The notes under the pieces: generated by a model
What the model was told of the DNA's origin: nothing
The model's database searches: none
The model's input: the letters and a program-made list of their open reading frames with translations, nothing else
Translations under genes and position numbers: made by a program
NCBI GenBank assembly: GCA_036245805.1
Contig: BTRK01000002.1
Location: 6,878,689 to 6,942,688 of the forward strand
DNA: 64,000 bases
Reading direction: 5' to 3'
Source: Pristionchus mayeri
Lineage: Eukaryota; Nematoda; Chromadorea; Rhabditida; Neodiplogasteridae
In this document: positions 10,489 to 22,996 of the stretch, piece by piece
Layout: each line of letters opens with the position of its first letter
Position numbering within the stretch: the stretch's first letter is position 1

Positions 10489-13071
10489 ATGGACCAGACT
10501 GGTGATTCTCATTCGCATACCGAAGTAAAGGTTAGTTTGAAAATTGATTAAAATTTTTCTTTCAAATAACGCATCGATAATTCAGGATGCAGTGACCATA
10601 CTCAACATGCCTCCTGAGATTATTGCCGAAATATGTCTAGAAGTTACTGATCTAAAGGTGGGTTCTAGTTTGATTGTAAAATCTAGGATAAACAATTATT
10701 CAAATTAAAAAAAATATATATATTCTCAGGACCGCCTGAGCCTCCTTCGTACGAGCAAGCAGATGGCAGTGGTGACTTCTTGTGATTACACAGCTGATGA
10801 ACTTGTTATGGTTAAGGTATGAGCAACCAATTTGCAAATTTTATAGAGCCTACATTTTACAGGGCCCCAACCTCGCCCTGTCGAATTCGATGTACCGAAG
10901 AGCTCACTTTAAATTGGTCAAGCTGATTAATGTGGGTTGTTTCAATATTTCTACTTGATTGCTCCAATATTGATCTCTGCGAGATCTCATTACAACTTTG
11001 AACGATGACAACAATTTCTAATAGAGTTCGTAATTCGTGACTTCGTCTCTTCAGTTTACACACTCTCTCGACCGATTGAACGGAGAGAGAGTGTGTAGAA
11101 TGAAGAGACCGTGGTTTCATTTCTCGAACTCTAATTTCTAAATAAATTTCCTCCACAGGGGTTCGATCAAATTCCGCTATTTCTTGCTCTGACGAAATCA
11201 ATAACTTGTGACAGCCTTCAACTCTTCGATACGGTACATGATATGAGGTGAGCTAAAGAAAGATGCCTCGTCCACTTGGGCAGGCGAGATTGCCATGTCA
11301 TGCGATGAACGTTACACACTTTGATGACAGCGGCATACTACAGATTGTTCGACGTGATAAACAAGCTTGCACCGACTAAGAAGTTGCATATCTCAATGCA
11401 AGGTTGGAAGAGCGTCAAGAAGTTATTCTTGATAAATCTACCGCAAGTATCCACACTAAGCATAAGAACGGGCAAGAATTTCCAAGTATGGTTTTATATA
11501 ATTTTATTGATTTTCATTGCAAGAACAATTCGATTTCCATAATTAATTGTATCTCATTTAGATTGTCGAAGGGACTGTCATCAAGTTGATCGAGAAACAT
11601 AACAACGTCATCTTTGACAACAATCGAAATATCACTCACAGTCCGGAATTTATTACTAATGCTGCTGAGGTGCTACGAAATAACTATTGCAATAGTATTT
11701 ATATAATTCATATTTTAGAATATTTGAAATATACATTTACTATTGCTATTTTACCGAATTTTTACAGGTAGTCGAAAGGAAAAGCCATGCTTTCCAATTT
11801 AACATCTCCTCTTCTAACTTCCGAGAGATGCTCAGACTACGCGATGTACAATGGGATTGGCGAGCCTTCACTCTCGTGTCAAGTGATCCAGCAATTAAGG
11901 TTTATCTCAAAGAATCACTATACGATTTTTAAAAATTCGCGGCTAGTTCCTGAACCGCAAGCCCTACTCACAATCAGGTGGGATAACCCAACTTGGAAAC
12001 AAGTGTGGCCCGTCTCAAAACAAGATCCAAGATGAAAAAAAGTCTCAAGTTGGATCCAATTGTGAATTTCCAAGTTGTATATCAGCAGTCTCGTTCAACC
12101 CCGTCTCATGCAGAGAGCACGCTTCCTGCGAGTTCGTGAAATCTAGCTTACAATAGCTTATAGCTTGTTAGCTCCGGTTTAATCATCCAACCCGGGAGTG
12201 GATACCGCTAGGTGATCTGAAGGTTCTCGCAAAGTTCACCGCGGAGAGTGGCCGCTGCTCCGGAGTCTCCACGGTGCACAAGTTTTGGTGTAGGCACTGT
12301 ATCCCCACCATATACCCTGAAACTCTAGTTATCATAACTACTCATTGAAAAATGAAAAGCGCATGATCCGTTTGGCTCCGCCTCTTTACCTTTTTCAACT
12401 TGGATTCAGCCTAAAAACACGATTGTGTCCAGGGCTGTTGAATGTTTACATTTTCACTTGGGTTATCTTTCCTGAGTAGAGCGAAAATTCGAACGGTGAT
12501 ACTGGATCACGCTGTATACCGATTGCTGTATAGCCGAGCTTCAGTATGACACTGCATCACCATCTGAATTGGCGCGCTAGGGCATGTGGTTCAAAGACTA
12601 TCAGTTAATTTTTAAAAAAACTGTCATTACTGTTGCACTTTTACTCTTAGCGTTGAAATTACACATTTAGCAATACATCACAACAAAAGCATAAGCCCAA
12701 TCACAGCCCTATCATTCAATGTGGTATTGGGAAGTGTAGCCGGTTTCTCTCTGATTTCTTTATTTCTTTAATTATTTCCGTTCAGGCTGTTCTATCATAA
12801 TAGAAGCTGAATTAATCGTGTTGATCATACGATATGAACATTAAGCACTTCAAAACAATATTAAAGCTGTAAAGTGTACATGCAAAAATCGTAATTTTAG
12901 ATTGCTCAATTCGAGTGTTGCGTCAATTTTACGGAGGATTACCACATTGACCTCGGTAGAACAATGATTGTGGTGAAGGGCACGGCAAATTGGATTTTTA
13001 GCTACTGCGAAAAGCCAAGTATTACTGTAATAATGTTACCGTTTGAGAATGCAAGACTTACGTTTCTGTAA
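10489..13071 (+). CDS. F-box protein, first of a tandem pair (9 exons, 303 aa)
   Basis: Exons: 10489-10530, 10586-10657, 10730-10816, 10863-10931, 11159-11247, 11344-11485, 11562-11669, 11768-11899 and 12901-13071. All phases agree through to the TAA. Residues about 18-65 (ILNMPPEIIAEICLEVTDLK, then DRLSLLRTSKQM) match a nematode F-box, which would recruit SKP1/cullin ubiquitin ligases. The rest is a repeated strand-like region as in nematode F-box proteins that bind varied targets. The ATG sits one base after GTTTCAG, as expected for spliced-leader addition. A hairpin element lies in intron 4 (11022-11132), and intron 8 (1 kb) holds unclassified repeat DNA. The tandem partner at 14080 has the same nine exons. 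Confidence 0.8.
11022..11132. mobile_element. Hairpin element, TAGAGTTCG type, 111 bp, 9-bp TSD
   Basis: It begins TAGAGTTCG, ends CGAACTCT and has the core CACACTCTCTCG with its complement. It is flanked by the direct repeat AATTTCTAA (11013-11021 and 11133-11141). It sits in intron 4 of the first F-box gene. Confidence 0.85.
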
Positions 13072-14079
13072 TCCCTTATTTTCCGAACATATTCTCATTT
13101 AATGCCGTTTTTTAAACTTGATAAAGTTTTTTCCACAATTTCATAAGTTGTTGCTCATTGTATTGGAAATGAAAACGTCAATCTTAAACGTAATTTTATG
13201 AAACATTCGTTAGTTTCTGAGTAGCTCAGATATTACGACCGTCAAAATAAAATATTATCATTACAGAGTGTGCACATATATGCAGATTTATGGGATTCTT
13301 CTGAACAGTTCCAAGATAAATATCACAAATAAGCGAGCTAAACAATATATTGTATCTTGCACACGAATATTAAGACCTTCAGTACCCTGTACCAATGCTC
13401 AATGTTCTCACAGTAGATCATTTAACAAAATCCTATACTCAAATTGTTATGTACTGGTGTACACACAGGTGTGATCAGTCATACGCGTTCACTTAAAAAA
13501 CATGTGTTATTCATAACATCAGCAATATGATTCTACCCAAGTCCAACCATGCCTATTGAGAGATAGGGTTCTATATTTGGAAAATGCTTGATGCTTTTTC
13601 GGTTACAGGAGTGCTACATACACAAACGGTGATAAGCTACATAGCGTCTCAGAAACATACTTGAAAAGTATCAAAATTTTCCCAACAATAAAACCCTACT
13701 GCTATTGGTTTATTCCCCTCTGGTATTGATCTCTTGTGACTGGAAAAGAACGGACGCAGCCAGCATCTTTTTCGAAAAGCCCGCCAAGTTCATGATGGAA
13801 TAATGTATACAAGATATTGCTCACCTTCACTAACCATCTCTGGTGTAATTTACCGTCTCTGTCCCTTGTTCATTGTCCCGGAATGTATTGGTCTCAGCAC
13901 GTGCACCTAAATCCTGTCCTTATTGAGCATACTGTCCTGTTTTTATCATTACATGTTTTTATCGCTGCATGCATTTTACGTGAAACGCATGAACAAGCTT
14001 CCCTGAGCTTCATGCTGTTTAGAATTTAATGGACTAAATGTATTTGCTCAAATTTTGACACAATTTGCCTTTTTTCAGA
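13072..14079. other. Spacer between the F-box genes with an AGGGTTCT-type MITE
   Basis: At 13566-13697 a weak inverted repeat begins AGGGTTCTATATTTGGAAAA and ends AATAAAACCCT, with an inner pair around CGGTTACAGGAGTGCTA. Related copies lie at 17753-17880, 21377-21511 and 52916-53056. I see no other feature. The last bases form the TTTTTCAG trans-splice acceptor of the second F-box gene. Confidence 0.55.
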
Positions 14080-16874
14080 ATGGGTCAGGCGGACGATTCG
14101 CTTTCGCAGACAGAAACAAAGGTTAGAAATTGGAAACAAATGTTTCAATCAACGAATTAATCATGCAGAATGCATTGACCCTTCTCGACTTGCCTCCGGA
14201 GATCATTGCTGCAATCTGCAAGGAATTGTACAGTCTCAAGGTGGGTTCCAACATCTTAATTGCGAATTCTAAGAAAACTTCCAACCGTTCATTGCTACAT
14301 CTTCGTGATGGGCTCGCAAAAATGATAACTTCATGAGATTGTTTTAAATTAAGGGAGTAATTTATTGAACAATGACTCCCTTCAGTTTACACGCTCTCTC
14401 GTCTCTCCGACCGGCAAGAGAGCGTGCAGACTGAAGATACGATTACTCAAATTTATTGATAAGTAATAATTACCAGGATCTACTTAGCTTCCGTTGCACG
14501 AGCAGACGTGTAGGGGAAGCTGTTGCTCTCTGCGATTGTTCAGCTCACAAACTTACTTTGTCGTATCGGGTATTTCATTTTCGGTGTTCATCAAATATTA
14601 CTACGAGGATTTACCCATTTCAGGTAATTGTGCGTTGTTTTCTGGTAGGTTTCAGGTGTACTAGATATCGGATAAGCTGATGAGCTATGCAACGCACACG
14701 AAACATTCTCAAAAATGCGCAAAATTACCTGAATAGGAAAACTCTAACCGCTCCATGTTGCAGTGCCCAAATATCGTACACTCGAATTCCATCTGCCGCC
14801 GTGCTCATTTTTATGTGATCAAGCTTATTCCTGTTGGTCGACTCGCCATTTCTATATTTTTTTCTTTCTTTTTCAGTGGATACACAAATAACAAAAAAAT
14901 AATTTTAATAAATACAGCTAATAAGAATAACACACTTTTAGGGATTCGATGAAATTTCTCGACTTCTTGCTCTGAAGAATTATCTTTCATGCGACAGCCT
15001 CGAGGTGTGGGATCCTCCTCCACATGAAATGAGGTGAGCTAGGGTTAGGCTTAAGTCATTATATTATGAGTGTATCTTCAAATATTCTGAACGGTACACA
15101 TCTAAATTAGACATAAAATAACAATAGGTCGATCCGCCACCTGACATGAGGTGATTTGGAGTTCTTACGAGTTCTGAACGATTAGTAGTTTCCTGTACAA
15201 TTTTTGTACGATCTGTAGTTTTTGGCTATTTTGTACGATACGTGTCTGTGTGAAGTGATTTGTGTAAGATCCTCCGCCTTGCTAGGAGTTGTGCGATATT
15301 TCGTAAAAGCTTGTAGGTATGCTTTGCAGATATTTCGCTGTGATAGACAACCTTGCGCCTACGGAGGAGCTCTACCTCTCACTGTCAGAATGGAAGGGTG
15401 TCAAACAACATCGTCTTCTGAACCTACCCCAAGTGCATACTCTGAGACTGAGAACGGGCAAGCGCGTTCTGGTATGTCCTTTGGTTTCAATTTTCAGGTA
15501 TTGTTTTCGCTTTTTTTAGGTAAGATTCATGCTCGTGGCATAGTTTTCGAGATTATCAACTATCTAGATGTCATGAATCCTGCCAGAAAAGGCAACGATA
15601 ATTTGCCGATAAGATATAACACTTGCATGATATTCTGCGATTCAGACTTCGGAAGCGACTCTGCTATCATTGATCGAAAAACATAGGAATGTAATTCTCT
15701 ATAACGATCGAAATGTATTTAGACGTCCGGAATCTATTTCGAAAGTTACTGAGGTGAAGCCACTTAATTTTTTTAGGATGCATATTAGCACTCTCTATAA
15801 TCTATAAAAATACATTATATAATGTATTGTTTAATTAATGAAGAACAGATAGTCGCAAGGACGGGCCACTTTATCCAATTCGATGTCGATTCTGTTATCC
15901 TCCGCGAGATCCTTCGCCTTTATCATCTGCATTTCGGTTGGCCCCGCTTCTGCCTGGTGTCTCATGATCCGACAATTAAGGTTTTTCTCTAATTAATATC
16001 ATAATTAATTAATTTAATGCTCTATTCGTCCGCGGGCTTTTAATCATTTAAAAATTAATCATTTCCAATAAGAAAAGTGATGTTACAATATTGAGTATTT
16101 GGCTCTGTACCGTTGGGGGGACAAAAGAGGTGTTGGTGGACGGGTGTCCACTGTAATTCTGATACGTCCACTGTAATTCTGATACGTCCACTGTAATTCT
16201 GATACGTCCACTGTAATTCTGATACGTCCACTGTATTTCTGATACGTCCACTATAATTCTGATACGTCCACTGTATTTCTGATACGTCCACTGTAATTCT
16301 GGACCTCCAAGTGGCTTTCCATGTCTGAGTGTATTAGCTCTATAGCGGTGTACCTACTATATACACACACTGTATCTCCACCTCCATCGCAAAAGGCTCC
16401 CCCGTAACTGCACTTAGATGGTTTCACGGTTAGAGAAACGAGTTTTAGAGAGCCGAAGTCGCTTATGCTAACGCGAAGGTTAAGCTTATATCAATATTAT
16501 AATTGTAAGCTAACTCAAGCCCGAATCGTCAATTCTGATACGCCCACTGTAATTCTGATACGTCCACTGTATTTCTGATACGTCTACTGTAATTCTGATA
16601 CGTCCATTGTGATTCTGATACGTCCTCCCAAACGGGACATAAACCGATCGGTCCCCCCAAACGGTACAGAGCCGCGTATTTTCAACAACAAATGAAATTA
16701 TGGGTATGAAAACGGTCATTTTAGATCACTGAAGTCAAGTATGGTGGTTTCCGTCATTCGGACTACCACATCGACTTCGGCGATGTGACGATTGTGATCA
16801 AGGATGCTGATTGCTTGATGATGGGTGGACTCCGCGACAATACGAACATCACAATGACTATTTCACCGTCTTAG
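14080..16874 (+). CDS. F-box protein, second of a tandem pair (9 exons, 299 aa)
   Basis: Exons: 14080-14121, 14169-14240, 14477-14569, 14764-14832, 14942-15033, 15330-15471, 15646-15753, 15849-15980 and 16725-16874, ending at TAG. Exons 1, 2, 4, 6, 7 and 8 have exactly the lengths of the first copy, and 3, 5 and 9 differ by whole codons, so this is a tandem duplicate. The F-box spans about residues 18-60 (LLDLPPEIIAAICKELYSLK, then DLLSFRCTSRRVG). The rest is well diverged. The start follows TTTTTCAG by one base (trans-splice acceptor). Intron 2 holds a hairpin remnant (about 14380-14442), and intron 8 a transposable element with tandem repeats. I see no stop or frameshift. Confidence 0.8.
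16101..16673. mobile_element. Non-autonomous element with internal 20-bp tandem repeats, 8-bp TSD
   Basis: The ends GGCTCTGTACCGTT (followed by a G run) are inverted at 16651-16673. The flanking octamers GAGTATTT and GCGTATTT differ by one base, fitting an 8-bp target duplication. Inside are two blocks of a 20-bp unit built on CGTCCACTGTAATTCTGATA: about eight copies at 16139-16305 and about five at 16531-16626, in the same orientation. It sits in intron 8 of the second F-box gene. The open frames on its minus strand come from the repeat. Confidence 0.75.
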
Positions 16875-17318
16875 AATGCAAGAGTTGTTTCTGAAATTTT
16901 TTACCTTTTAAAATAATCACATTCAATTTTGCCACGCTATGAATGTCACCGCTGTTCGTAGATTAATATTGCATACGAGCGAAGTTGTAATGCGAAGTAG
17001 AATGTAATCAAAATATGCACATGATTTGTTGAACATTTATTGCGTAATTGTATCACAACTGTATAAATCTGTAATCGTTTCTTATACAGAATGCCTCTTT
17101 TCCGCTAGATTTGACCATTTGCAAATTTAGCACACCTCAAACATCTCCGAAATTACAAAAAAGGCCCCAATGTGAGCAGTCCAGTAATTAGGCAGCACAG
17201 TACTTTTGAACGGAAACTAAAATAACAAAAAACAACTGTTATTGATTGTTATTGATCTATGTTCTCACAGTTATAGATCGACGAAATCAAACCCAATTTC
17301 TAAAATCTAACGGTTTAG

Positions 17319-17486
17319 GCCATCCCGCAGCACAGTCTGCGCACTTCGGAAGGTCTGCATGCGTTATCACAGCAGAGCTCCTGGACGCTATTCGAGTGGG
17401 AGAAACGACGAGCTCTCGATATTGATATGGCTACGGAGATCAAATATCAACATTGGAAGACGAATGAGAATCGTATAGTCAACTAA
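17319..17486 (+). CDS. Orphan coding-like terminal exon
   Basis: After the acceptor GGTTTAG there are 55 open codons ending in TAA, with coding-like composition (SWTLFEWEKRRALDIDMATE near the middle). There is no ATG, and no partner exon was identified. It lies 445 bases after the second F-box gene, which already has its own stop. It may belong to a degraded neighbouring gene or an alternative 3' exon. Confidence 0.3.
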   Translation, partial: AIPQHSLRTSEGLHALSQQSSWTLFEWEKRRALDIDMATEIKYQHWKTNENRIVN

Positions 17487-18077
17487 TCAATATTCAGTCC
17501 ATGTATTGTTATAAACTTAATTGACTAATACATTTCAGAATTGAAAATTCTAAGATCAAAAATCACTCACTCTCGCACTTGGAGATATCACAGAGACCGC
17601 CGTTGACAATCCGCAGCAGCAACGCTGCTCCGCATGCCTGGAATAACGCGCACGTGAAAGTAAAGGAAAATATGAGTTCAGGTGGAACATTTTCTAGAAA
17701 ATATACTATTCCAAGGCGTGTCTTCGTTTCAAAAAGCCATTGTACACTTCTAGGGTTCTCTACTTGGATAATTGTCGTTGCTTCTTCTGGTATGTTTCAG
17801 GTGCGCTAAATTGCACCCTTATCAGTTATTTAGCGCACCCGAAACGTACCCGAAAATGCAACCACAATTTTCCAATAGGTAAATCTACACACTTCCTTGC
17901 AAAAAGTGCTAATCAAACCTGGAAAGGAGCCTCGGCACTGATTCCCTCAGCAATGACGTTGACGAGACAAGCGCAGAGCGAGAGAGCGACGAGAAGGCGG
18001 TTCATGCTAGAGTTCTCTAACTGGAGAATTATTGTAACCATTCCGGGCAGGTTTCAGGAGCACTAAAAACATACCAT
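17487..18077. other. Repeat-rich spacer with an AGGGTTCTC-type MITE
   Basis: At about 17753-17880 an inverted repeat of the AGGGTTCT family has inner arms GGTATGTTTCAGGTGCGCTAAAT and their complement. The left half of another copy starts near 18012 and is split by the palindrome at 18078-19364; its right half is near 19380-19465. No gene seen. Confidence 0.5.
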
Positions 18078-19364
18078 GGATCTCCTGCAAAAATTCAGGA
18101 ACCGAGGCGACAGAAAACAATTTTAGGTCATCGATTTCGCTGAAATCAGAAAGACTGACTAAAGTGAGGATGGCGAAAACGCCTATCAATTTCGTTTTTC
18201 AAAATTTGCATGTTTTGACCTACAACTTTGGAAGGCTGTATCTCCGTCAATTCATGACCGACAGCGACCGCATTTTTTTTCAATCGAAGCGTATTCAGGT
18301 CAACTACAATTATATTCCCTTGTGCTAAGTGGGGAAATTACGTATTCACTTAGTTTTGCTCAAAAAAACAAACTTTTTGATTACAAACTACCTTTTATGA
18401 TCAAAAAGTCACGATTTTTATGTTTGATTCGGATTCCCCACCCTGTATTTGGGGTATCTACATAGTTTATTTTTCATAAGAGGGGGCTTATCATATCGCC
18501 ACTCAGTAGGGATAATCTGAACTTCGTGCAATTTTTGGAAAGAAATACTTTTCGGCGTGTATCTCGCTTGCGGCTTTTGCAAAATTAAAAAGTAAGACCA
18601 CTAGGCGATGGCTAAGGACAAGATCTCCAAGAATGACATGGGGTCCAAGACGCCAAAGTTGTCCATTTTCGAGATACAGCGTAAAAACGATTTTAGTAAA
18701 ATTCTGGGGAAGATTGGAGGACTCACTCCACTGTATATCTGTGAAAAAGCTTTTCACGCCGTATCTTGAAAATGGACAACTTTGGCTTCTTGAACCCATT
18801 AGTCATTCTTGGAGATCTTGTCCTTAGCCACCGCCTAATGGTCTTACTTTGGAATTTTCCATAAGCCGCAAGCGAGATACACGCCGAAGTGTTTTTTTCC
18901 AAAAATTGCACCATGTTCTGATTCTGCCTGCTGAGTGGCGATATGATAAGCCCCCCTCTTAGGAGAAATGAACTATGTCAATACCCTAAATCCGGGGTGG
19001 GGAATCCGAATCAAACATAAAAATCGTGACCTTTTTATCATAAAGGGTAGTTTGTAATCAAAAAGTTTGTTTTTTGAGCAAAACTAAATGAAGACGTAAT
19101 TTCCGCACAGCACAATATAACATATTTGTTGGTGACCTGAATACGCATCGATTGGAAAAAATGCTGTCACTGTAGGTCATGAATTGACGGAGATACATCC
19201 TTCCAAAGTTGTAGGTCAAAAAATGCAAATTTTGAAAAACGAAGTTGATACACGTGTTCGCCATCCTCACTTTAGTCAGTCTTTCTGATTTCAGCGAAAT
19301 CAATGACCTAACATTGTTTTCTGTCGCAAATGGATCACATTTCCTGCATTTCTACAGGAGATCC
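18078..19364. repeat. Large palindrome (1.29 kb)
   Basis: It begins GGATCTCCTGCAAAAATTCAGG and ends with the near complement, CCTGCATTTCTACAGGAGATCC. The arms of more than 550 bases pair almost throughout. A direct repeat GCACTAAAAACATAC stands on both sides (about 18059-18074 and 19382-19396), either a target duplication or a repeat of the host MITE. No coding function. Confidence 0.8.
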
Positions 19365-19464
19365 GTGATACACTGATCCGAGCACTAAAAACATACACTG
19401 ATCCGCTATCTAGCGCACATGAAACCTACCCGAAAAGCCAACACAAGATTTCCAATATGAAAAC

Positions 19465-19971
19465 TCGAGATGAAATATTGCCTGTGAAAGGGCAGCCGAT
19501 ACAAAGGAAGCGCATACATTTGTTCTAGCTTTCTTTTTCTTTGTTTACAATGAATTATTTCCTTAATGATGCGCCGGAAAACGAAAAATTCGAAACCGAC
19601 AGTAAGTTGAGAGACACGGGGAGTGACAAAAGGTCATTTAGTTCGGGTGAGTAGCCATTAGAGATTTACAACTACTCGATAAGGGGGAGACAGGCGGAAA
19701 GAGAAAAGGAACGACGATTAGAGAGAGAGTACAGGTAGAGCTCAAAGTTCGAGTGATCGTTTCTCTTCATTTTCGATGCTCTCTCGCCCCTCCACGCAGG
19801 TAGTCTCGATGTGTTAAGATACGCAACAAAATACAGGAGTTAGGCTTTTTCTTCTAAAAACGCCCACGCTTTTATTTTTCGATAATTTCCTAACATAGCT
19901 CGAAGTCCAACAATCACACTTCATTTCCTTCTCAACTACTAAAGTTTAGATTTTTCATCTATTAGGTTGAG
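19465..19971. other. Spacer, no gene recognised
   Basis: It contains a half hairpin (about 19750-19795) with the CTCTCTTCATTTTCGATGCTCTCTCG motif of the short hairpin family but no convincing right arm. Nothing else can be supported. Confidence 0.4.
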
Positions 19972-21226
19972 TAGAAAGTCCTGTCGCATTTTGTGGACTC
20001 ACTTCAATGCGTTGATTCTCTTTTCTCTGCCGATGTAAGCCGCCCCACTTTTCAAGTTATAGAGGGGTACACAGGGGCATTTTTGATATATTTTAGATTT
20101 GGTAATCCCAATCAGTCTAAACCAGATAATTGCACAAGTTATAAATTGAGTGTTCTTGCTTTCATGACATAATTATATTCTTACCATTCTCCTCTTTCAA
20201 ACCAAAGGCAAGATAACTCCATATGGCGTATATACACCAGAGACATATCCCCTCTCTACCACTGCGCGAAGTTGGCTGAACGATGTCGCTAATATGGCGG
20301 TAGGACAAATATATTAGGTTCGAGCACATGGGTCTACCTCACTAGACCTTCGTCGTCTTCTATTAGATGCAAGCAGTGACCACAACCATATTATGCGCGA
20401 TCTTACTATCACTGTTGGGGACAACCATCCCACCCTAAATAATGGACTTGAGATATTCGGAAACGTGAGGAAATGGGAAAAATATTTTCTTGGCTGAAAC
20501 TCAGATTCTGACAAAAACACAATGTTGAACGTGTCTCTGACTTTGTCCCTTCTTCATGGCTCTTCAATTTGCCTAGACAATGCTACTAAATGAGATGATT
20601 ACTAAGTGTATTGCGCAAAATATGAGCACAATTAATCTCATGATCGTGCTGATTGATAGACAGGATATCATTCCAAACACAGTTGTCGATGTTCAAAAAT
20701 ACCATCTTCGACCAGATATGTCGAAAACGCGTTGATTCTTACTATGCCCCAACTTTATATATGTAAATCATTGATATTGTATGTGTTCACTACTGCCACA
20801 ATTTCAAGCTCCAGATCGTAAGGACCCATCCAAAGCGTGTTATTTTCGTCCTCCCACTCAACATGGCATGTGTCCTCCCTATAATCTTCACTTCCTGGGA
20901 AGGCCAGCTATGACTGATACCTTCTAGGGTGCTTATCATATTCCTTGACAATTGCGCATTCCAACTATCACTTGCTCGCGGGTCTAATCAACCTCTAATA
21001 TGAACATGATTTCAACAATCAGGAGACCTTGAAATGTAATTGATCAACTTTTGTAAATCGTAGCTCCCATCATATTGAGAGTGAGGTATCCGTAACAACA
21101 TCAATTTATAGCAAGGGACTATTCATAATATTCCTGATAATAACTATATGGCGCACCCGTTCGAAAAATAGTAGTAAGCAAAAGTTTAAACATCGAAAAT
21201 ACGACAAAACTTTCTACTCAGCCTGA
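19972..21226. mobile_element. Mariner-like element with degenerate transposase (1.25 kb)
   Basis: The ends TTAGGTTGAGTAGAAAGTCCTG and the complement of CTACTCAGCCTGA are flanked by TA. On the plus strand around 20340-20560, frames broken by stops resemble the mariner N-terminal helix-turn-helix (DHNHIMRDL, then GDN). A stretch near 20825-20900 resembles the segment before the second catalytic Asp. This alignment is by eye and weak; the termini and TA are the stronger evidence. Confidence 0.7.
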
Positions 21227-21376
21227 TAATTTAAAACTATATTTGTATTTTTTTTAGTTTTGTTCTAATGCACAATGTTGCATTTATTCGAACTGGGGTT
21301 TGAGACCATTTGAGTCCAATTCGAAGAATGCAAATCAAACGGGTAGTGTTCTTGCAAAAACATCCCTAATTTGTAG

Positions 21377-21511
21377 GGTTCTCTTATTGGAAAAATATTG
21401 CGATGTTTCGAATATGTTTCAGGTGCGCTGCATAAACAAACACTGATTAGTTGTGTAGAGCTTCTGAAACATACATGTTGTCAACAAAAATTTCCATTGA
21501 GAGAACCCTAC
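21377..21511. repeat. AGGGTTCTC-type MITE (135 bp)
   Basis: It begins AGGGTTCTCTTATTGGAAAA and ends TTTCCATTGAGAGAACCCT, with inner arms ATATGTTTCAGGTGCGCTGC and a diverged complement. Confidence 0.6.
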
Positions 21512-21553
21512 TAATTTGTGCTCATATTCCCAAACTCGAGTCTCACCACGGAT

Positions 21554-22078
21554 TAAATAATGGGGGGGGGGGGTGACAAAACCGCAACCGACAAAACCGC
21601 AACGAAGCGCCGTTCGTTAGGAAGTTGGTCTAGCTATTTGGGAGTTGTATCATTGTAACAAGTACCCACTACTTTACACCACCCTGTTTAGATCATGTGC
21701 CTAGGCGATATTGAGTTTTACTCTCCACCCACGACCCGGGGGTCATGGTCCAAAATTGTAAATTTGAGTACAAAATCGTGGTTAGATAAACACCAAATGC
21801 AGTAACCAATTGATATTCCAGTACTGCAGTAACGCTGTAATCCAGTAACATGATTAACAATCGGTTACGGTATTTGGCGCTTATCTAAGCACGATTTTCC
21901 ACTCAAATTTACAATTTTGGACCATGACCCCCGTGGATGAGATGATCTACACAGGGTGGTGTAGAGTAGTGCATACTTGTCACAATGATACAACTCCCAA
22001 GTAGCTAGATAAAGTTCCCAACGAACGGCGCTCCGTTACGGTTTTGTCGGTTGCGGTTTTGTCACCCCCCTAAATAAT
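21554..22078. mobile_element. Palindromic element with 8-bp TSD (hAT-like target length)
   Basis: The octamer TAAATAAT is repeated directly at 21554-21561 and 22071-22078. Between them the left arm starts with a G run and GTGACAAAACCGCAACCGAC, and the right arm is its complement. The arms pair over about 230 bases. The 8-bp duplication fits hAT-type insertion; no transposase is present. Confidence 0.8.
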
Positions 22079-22724
22079 ACATCATTGTTCATTCCATCAC
22101 TTTTTTTTTCGAAGAAGGATAAGTAAGTAAGCAATGTCCAGTTCATCAAGGAGATGTCGGCCCGGGGCGATCGACATTAGTTGGAAGCAACCATTTTATT
22201 GAAAGATTTACATTATCTAATACGAGAAAAAGTTTGAAGGAGCGTTTGCATGATACTTTGTGTTCTAAACCTGTTGGCGTGCCCTTAACGAGATGAGTGG
22301 TGCAATAGAGAGATAAAGAGAGAAAGAGAAAGAGAAACTCAGAGATAGAGACAAAAAGGTGACAAACGGTGCACGGACTGACTGGAAAAAAACGATGTTG
22401 GGAGAAGAAAACTTCCTCCCGTAACAGTATAAATACGTTCAAGAGCAAGAAGGTAAATGTGTTCAGCGGTTTTTTCGATTCGTTTCTGTCAGCAATATTT
22501 TTCATTCGCAGTTGTACCTGCATTGCATAATCCAACCCACAATCCTGTGTTTTCAATGCGAGCGTTGGTCTGAAGGAAGCTTAACGGGAGTTATCACCTA
22601 GAATACACAGATATCGTTCCCAATAAGGCAATTCGAAGTGGTATTTGCATCAATATAATCCATTGTTTTCCATCAATGTACTCGGGCCAAAGACGATATG
22701 CTCATGTTCCTCGTTGACTCTTCT

Positions 22725-22750
22725 AGTATAAATGTGTGCGCTCTCTAGCA
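22725..22750 (+). promoter_or_regulatory. TATA-like core promoter of peptide gene copy 1
   Basis: TATAAATGTGTGCGCTCTC lies about 65 bases before the ATG at 22797. It is preserved in the duplicate (+1,032) and in the related gene as TATAAATATGTGCGCTCTC near 27210. About 250 upstream bases, including GGAAGCTTAACGGGAGTTA, are also shared by all three, so this block is probably the functional promoter. Confidence 0.5.
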
Positions 22751-22796
22751 GTAAGCACAACTTTTCCTCTTCACGACCTTTACGATCTTTAGGTCG

Positions 22797-22996
22797 ATGT
22801 CGACTTTCATCTATATTCTTCTTCTCTGTTCAGTTACTGCATTCGCACAGGTTACAATTGATTTCATTTTTAATACCTTACTGTGTTTGGTGAAGTTCAA
22901 AATACGTGTAATTGTGCCATAATTCAGGGTAACATACCTAGGTGCGGAGTATGCTCGCATGATACGTATTTTTATCATAACACGGGTCTTCCGTAA
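22797..22996 (+). pseudogene. Truncated small secreted-peptide gene, copy 1
   Basis: Exon 1 (22797-22850) encodes the signal peptide MSTFIYILLLCSVTAFAQ and ends at a GTTACA donor. Exon 2 begins after AATTCAG at 22928 and would read GNIPRCGVCSHDTYFYHNTG and two more residues to a stop, giving a 40-residue product. The last bases come from a palindrome that begins inside exon 2, so the natural 3' part is lost. Whether the short product is made is unknown. The intact relative is at 27278. Confidence 0.5.

Noticed and set aside
16048..16719. Minus-strand frames with a YQNYSGRIRITVDVSE-like repeat protein
   Set aside because: The periodicity is that of the 20-bp tandem repeat inside a transposable element, not of a gene.
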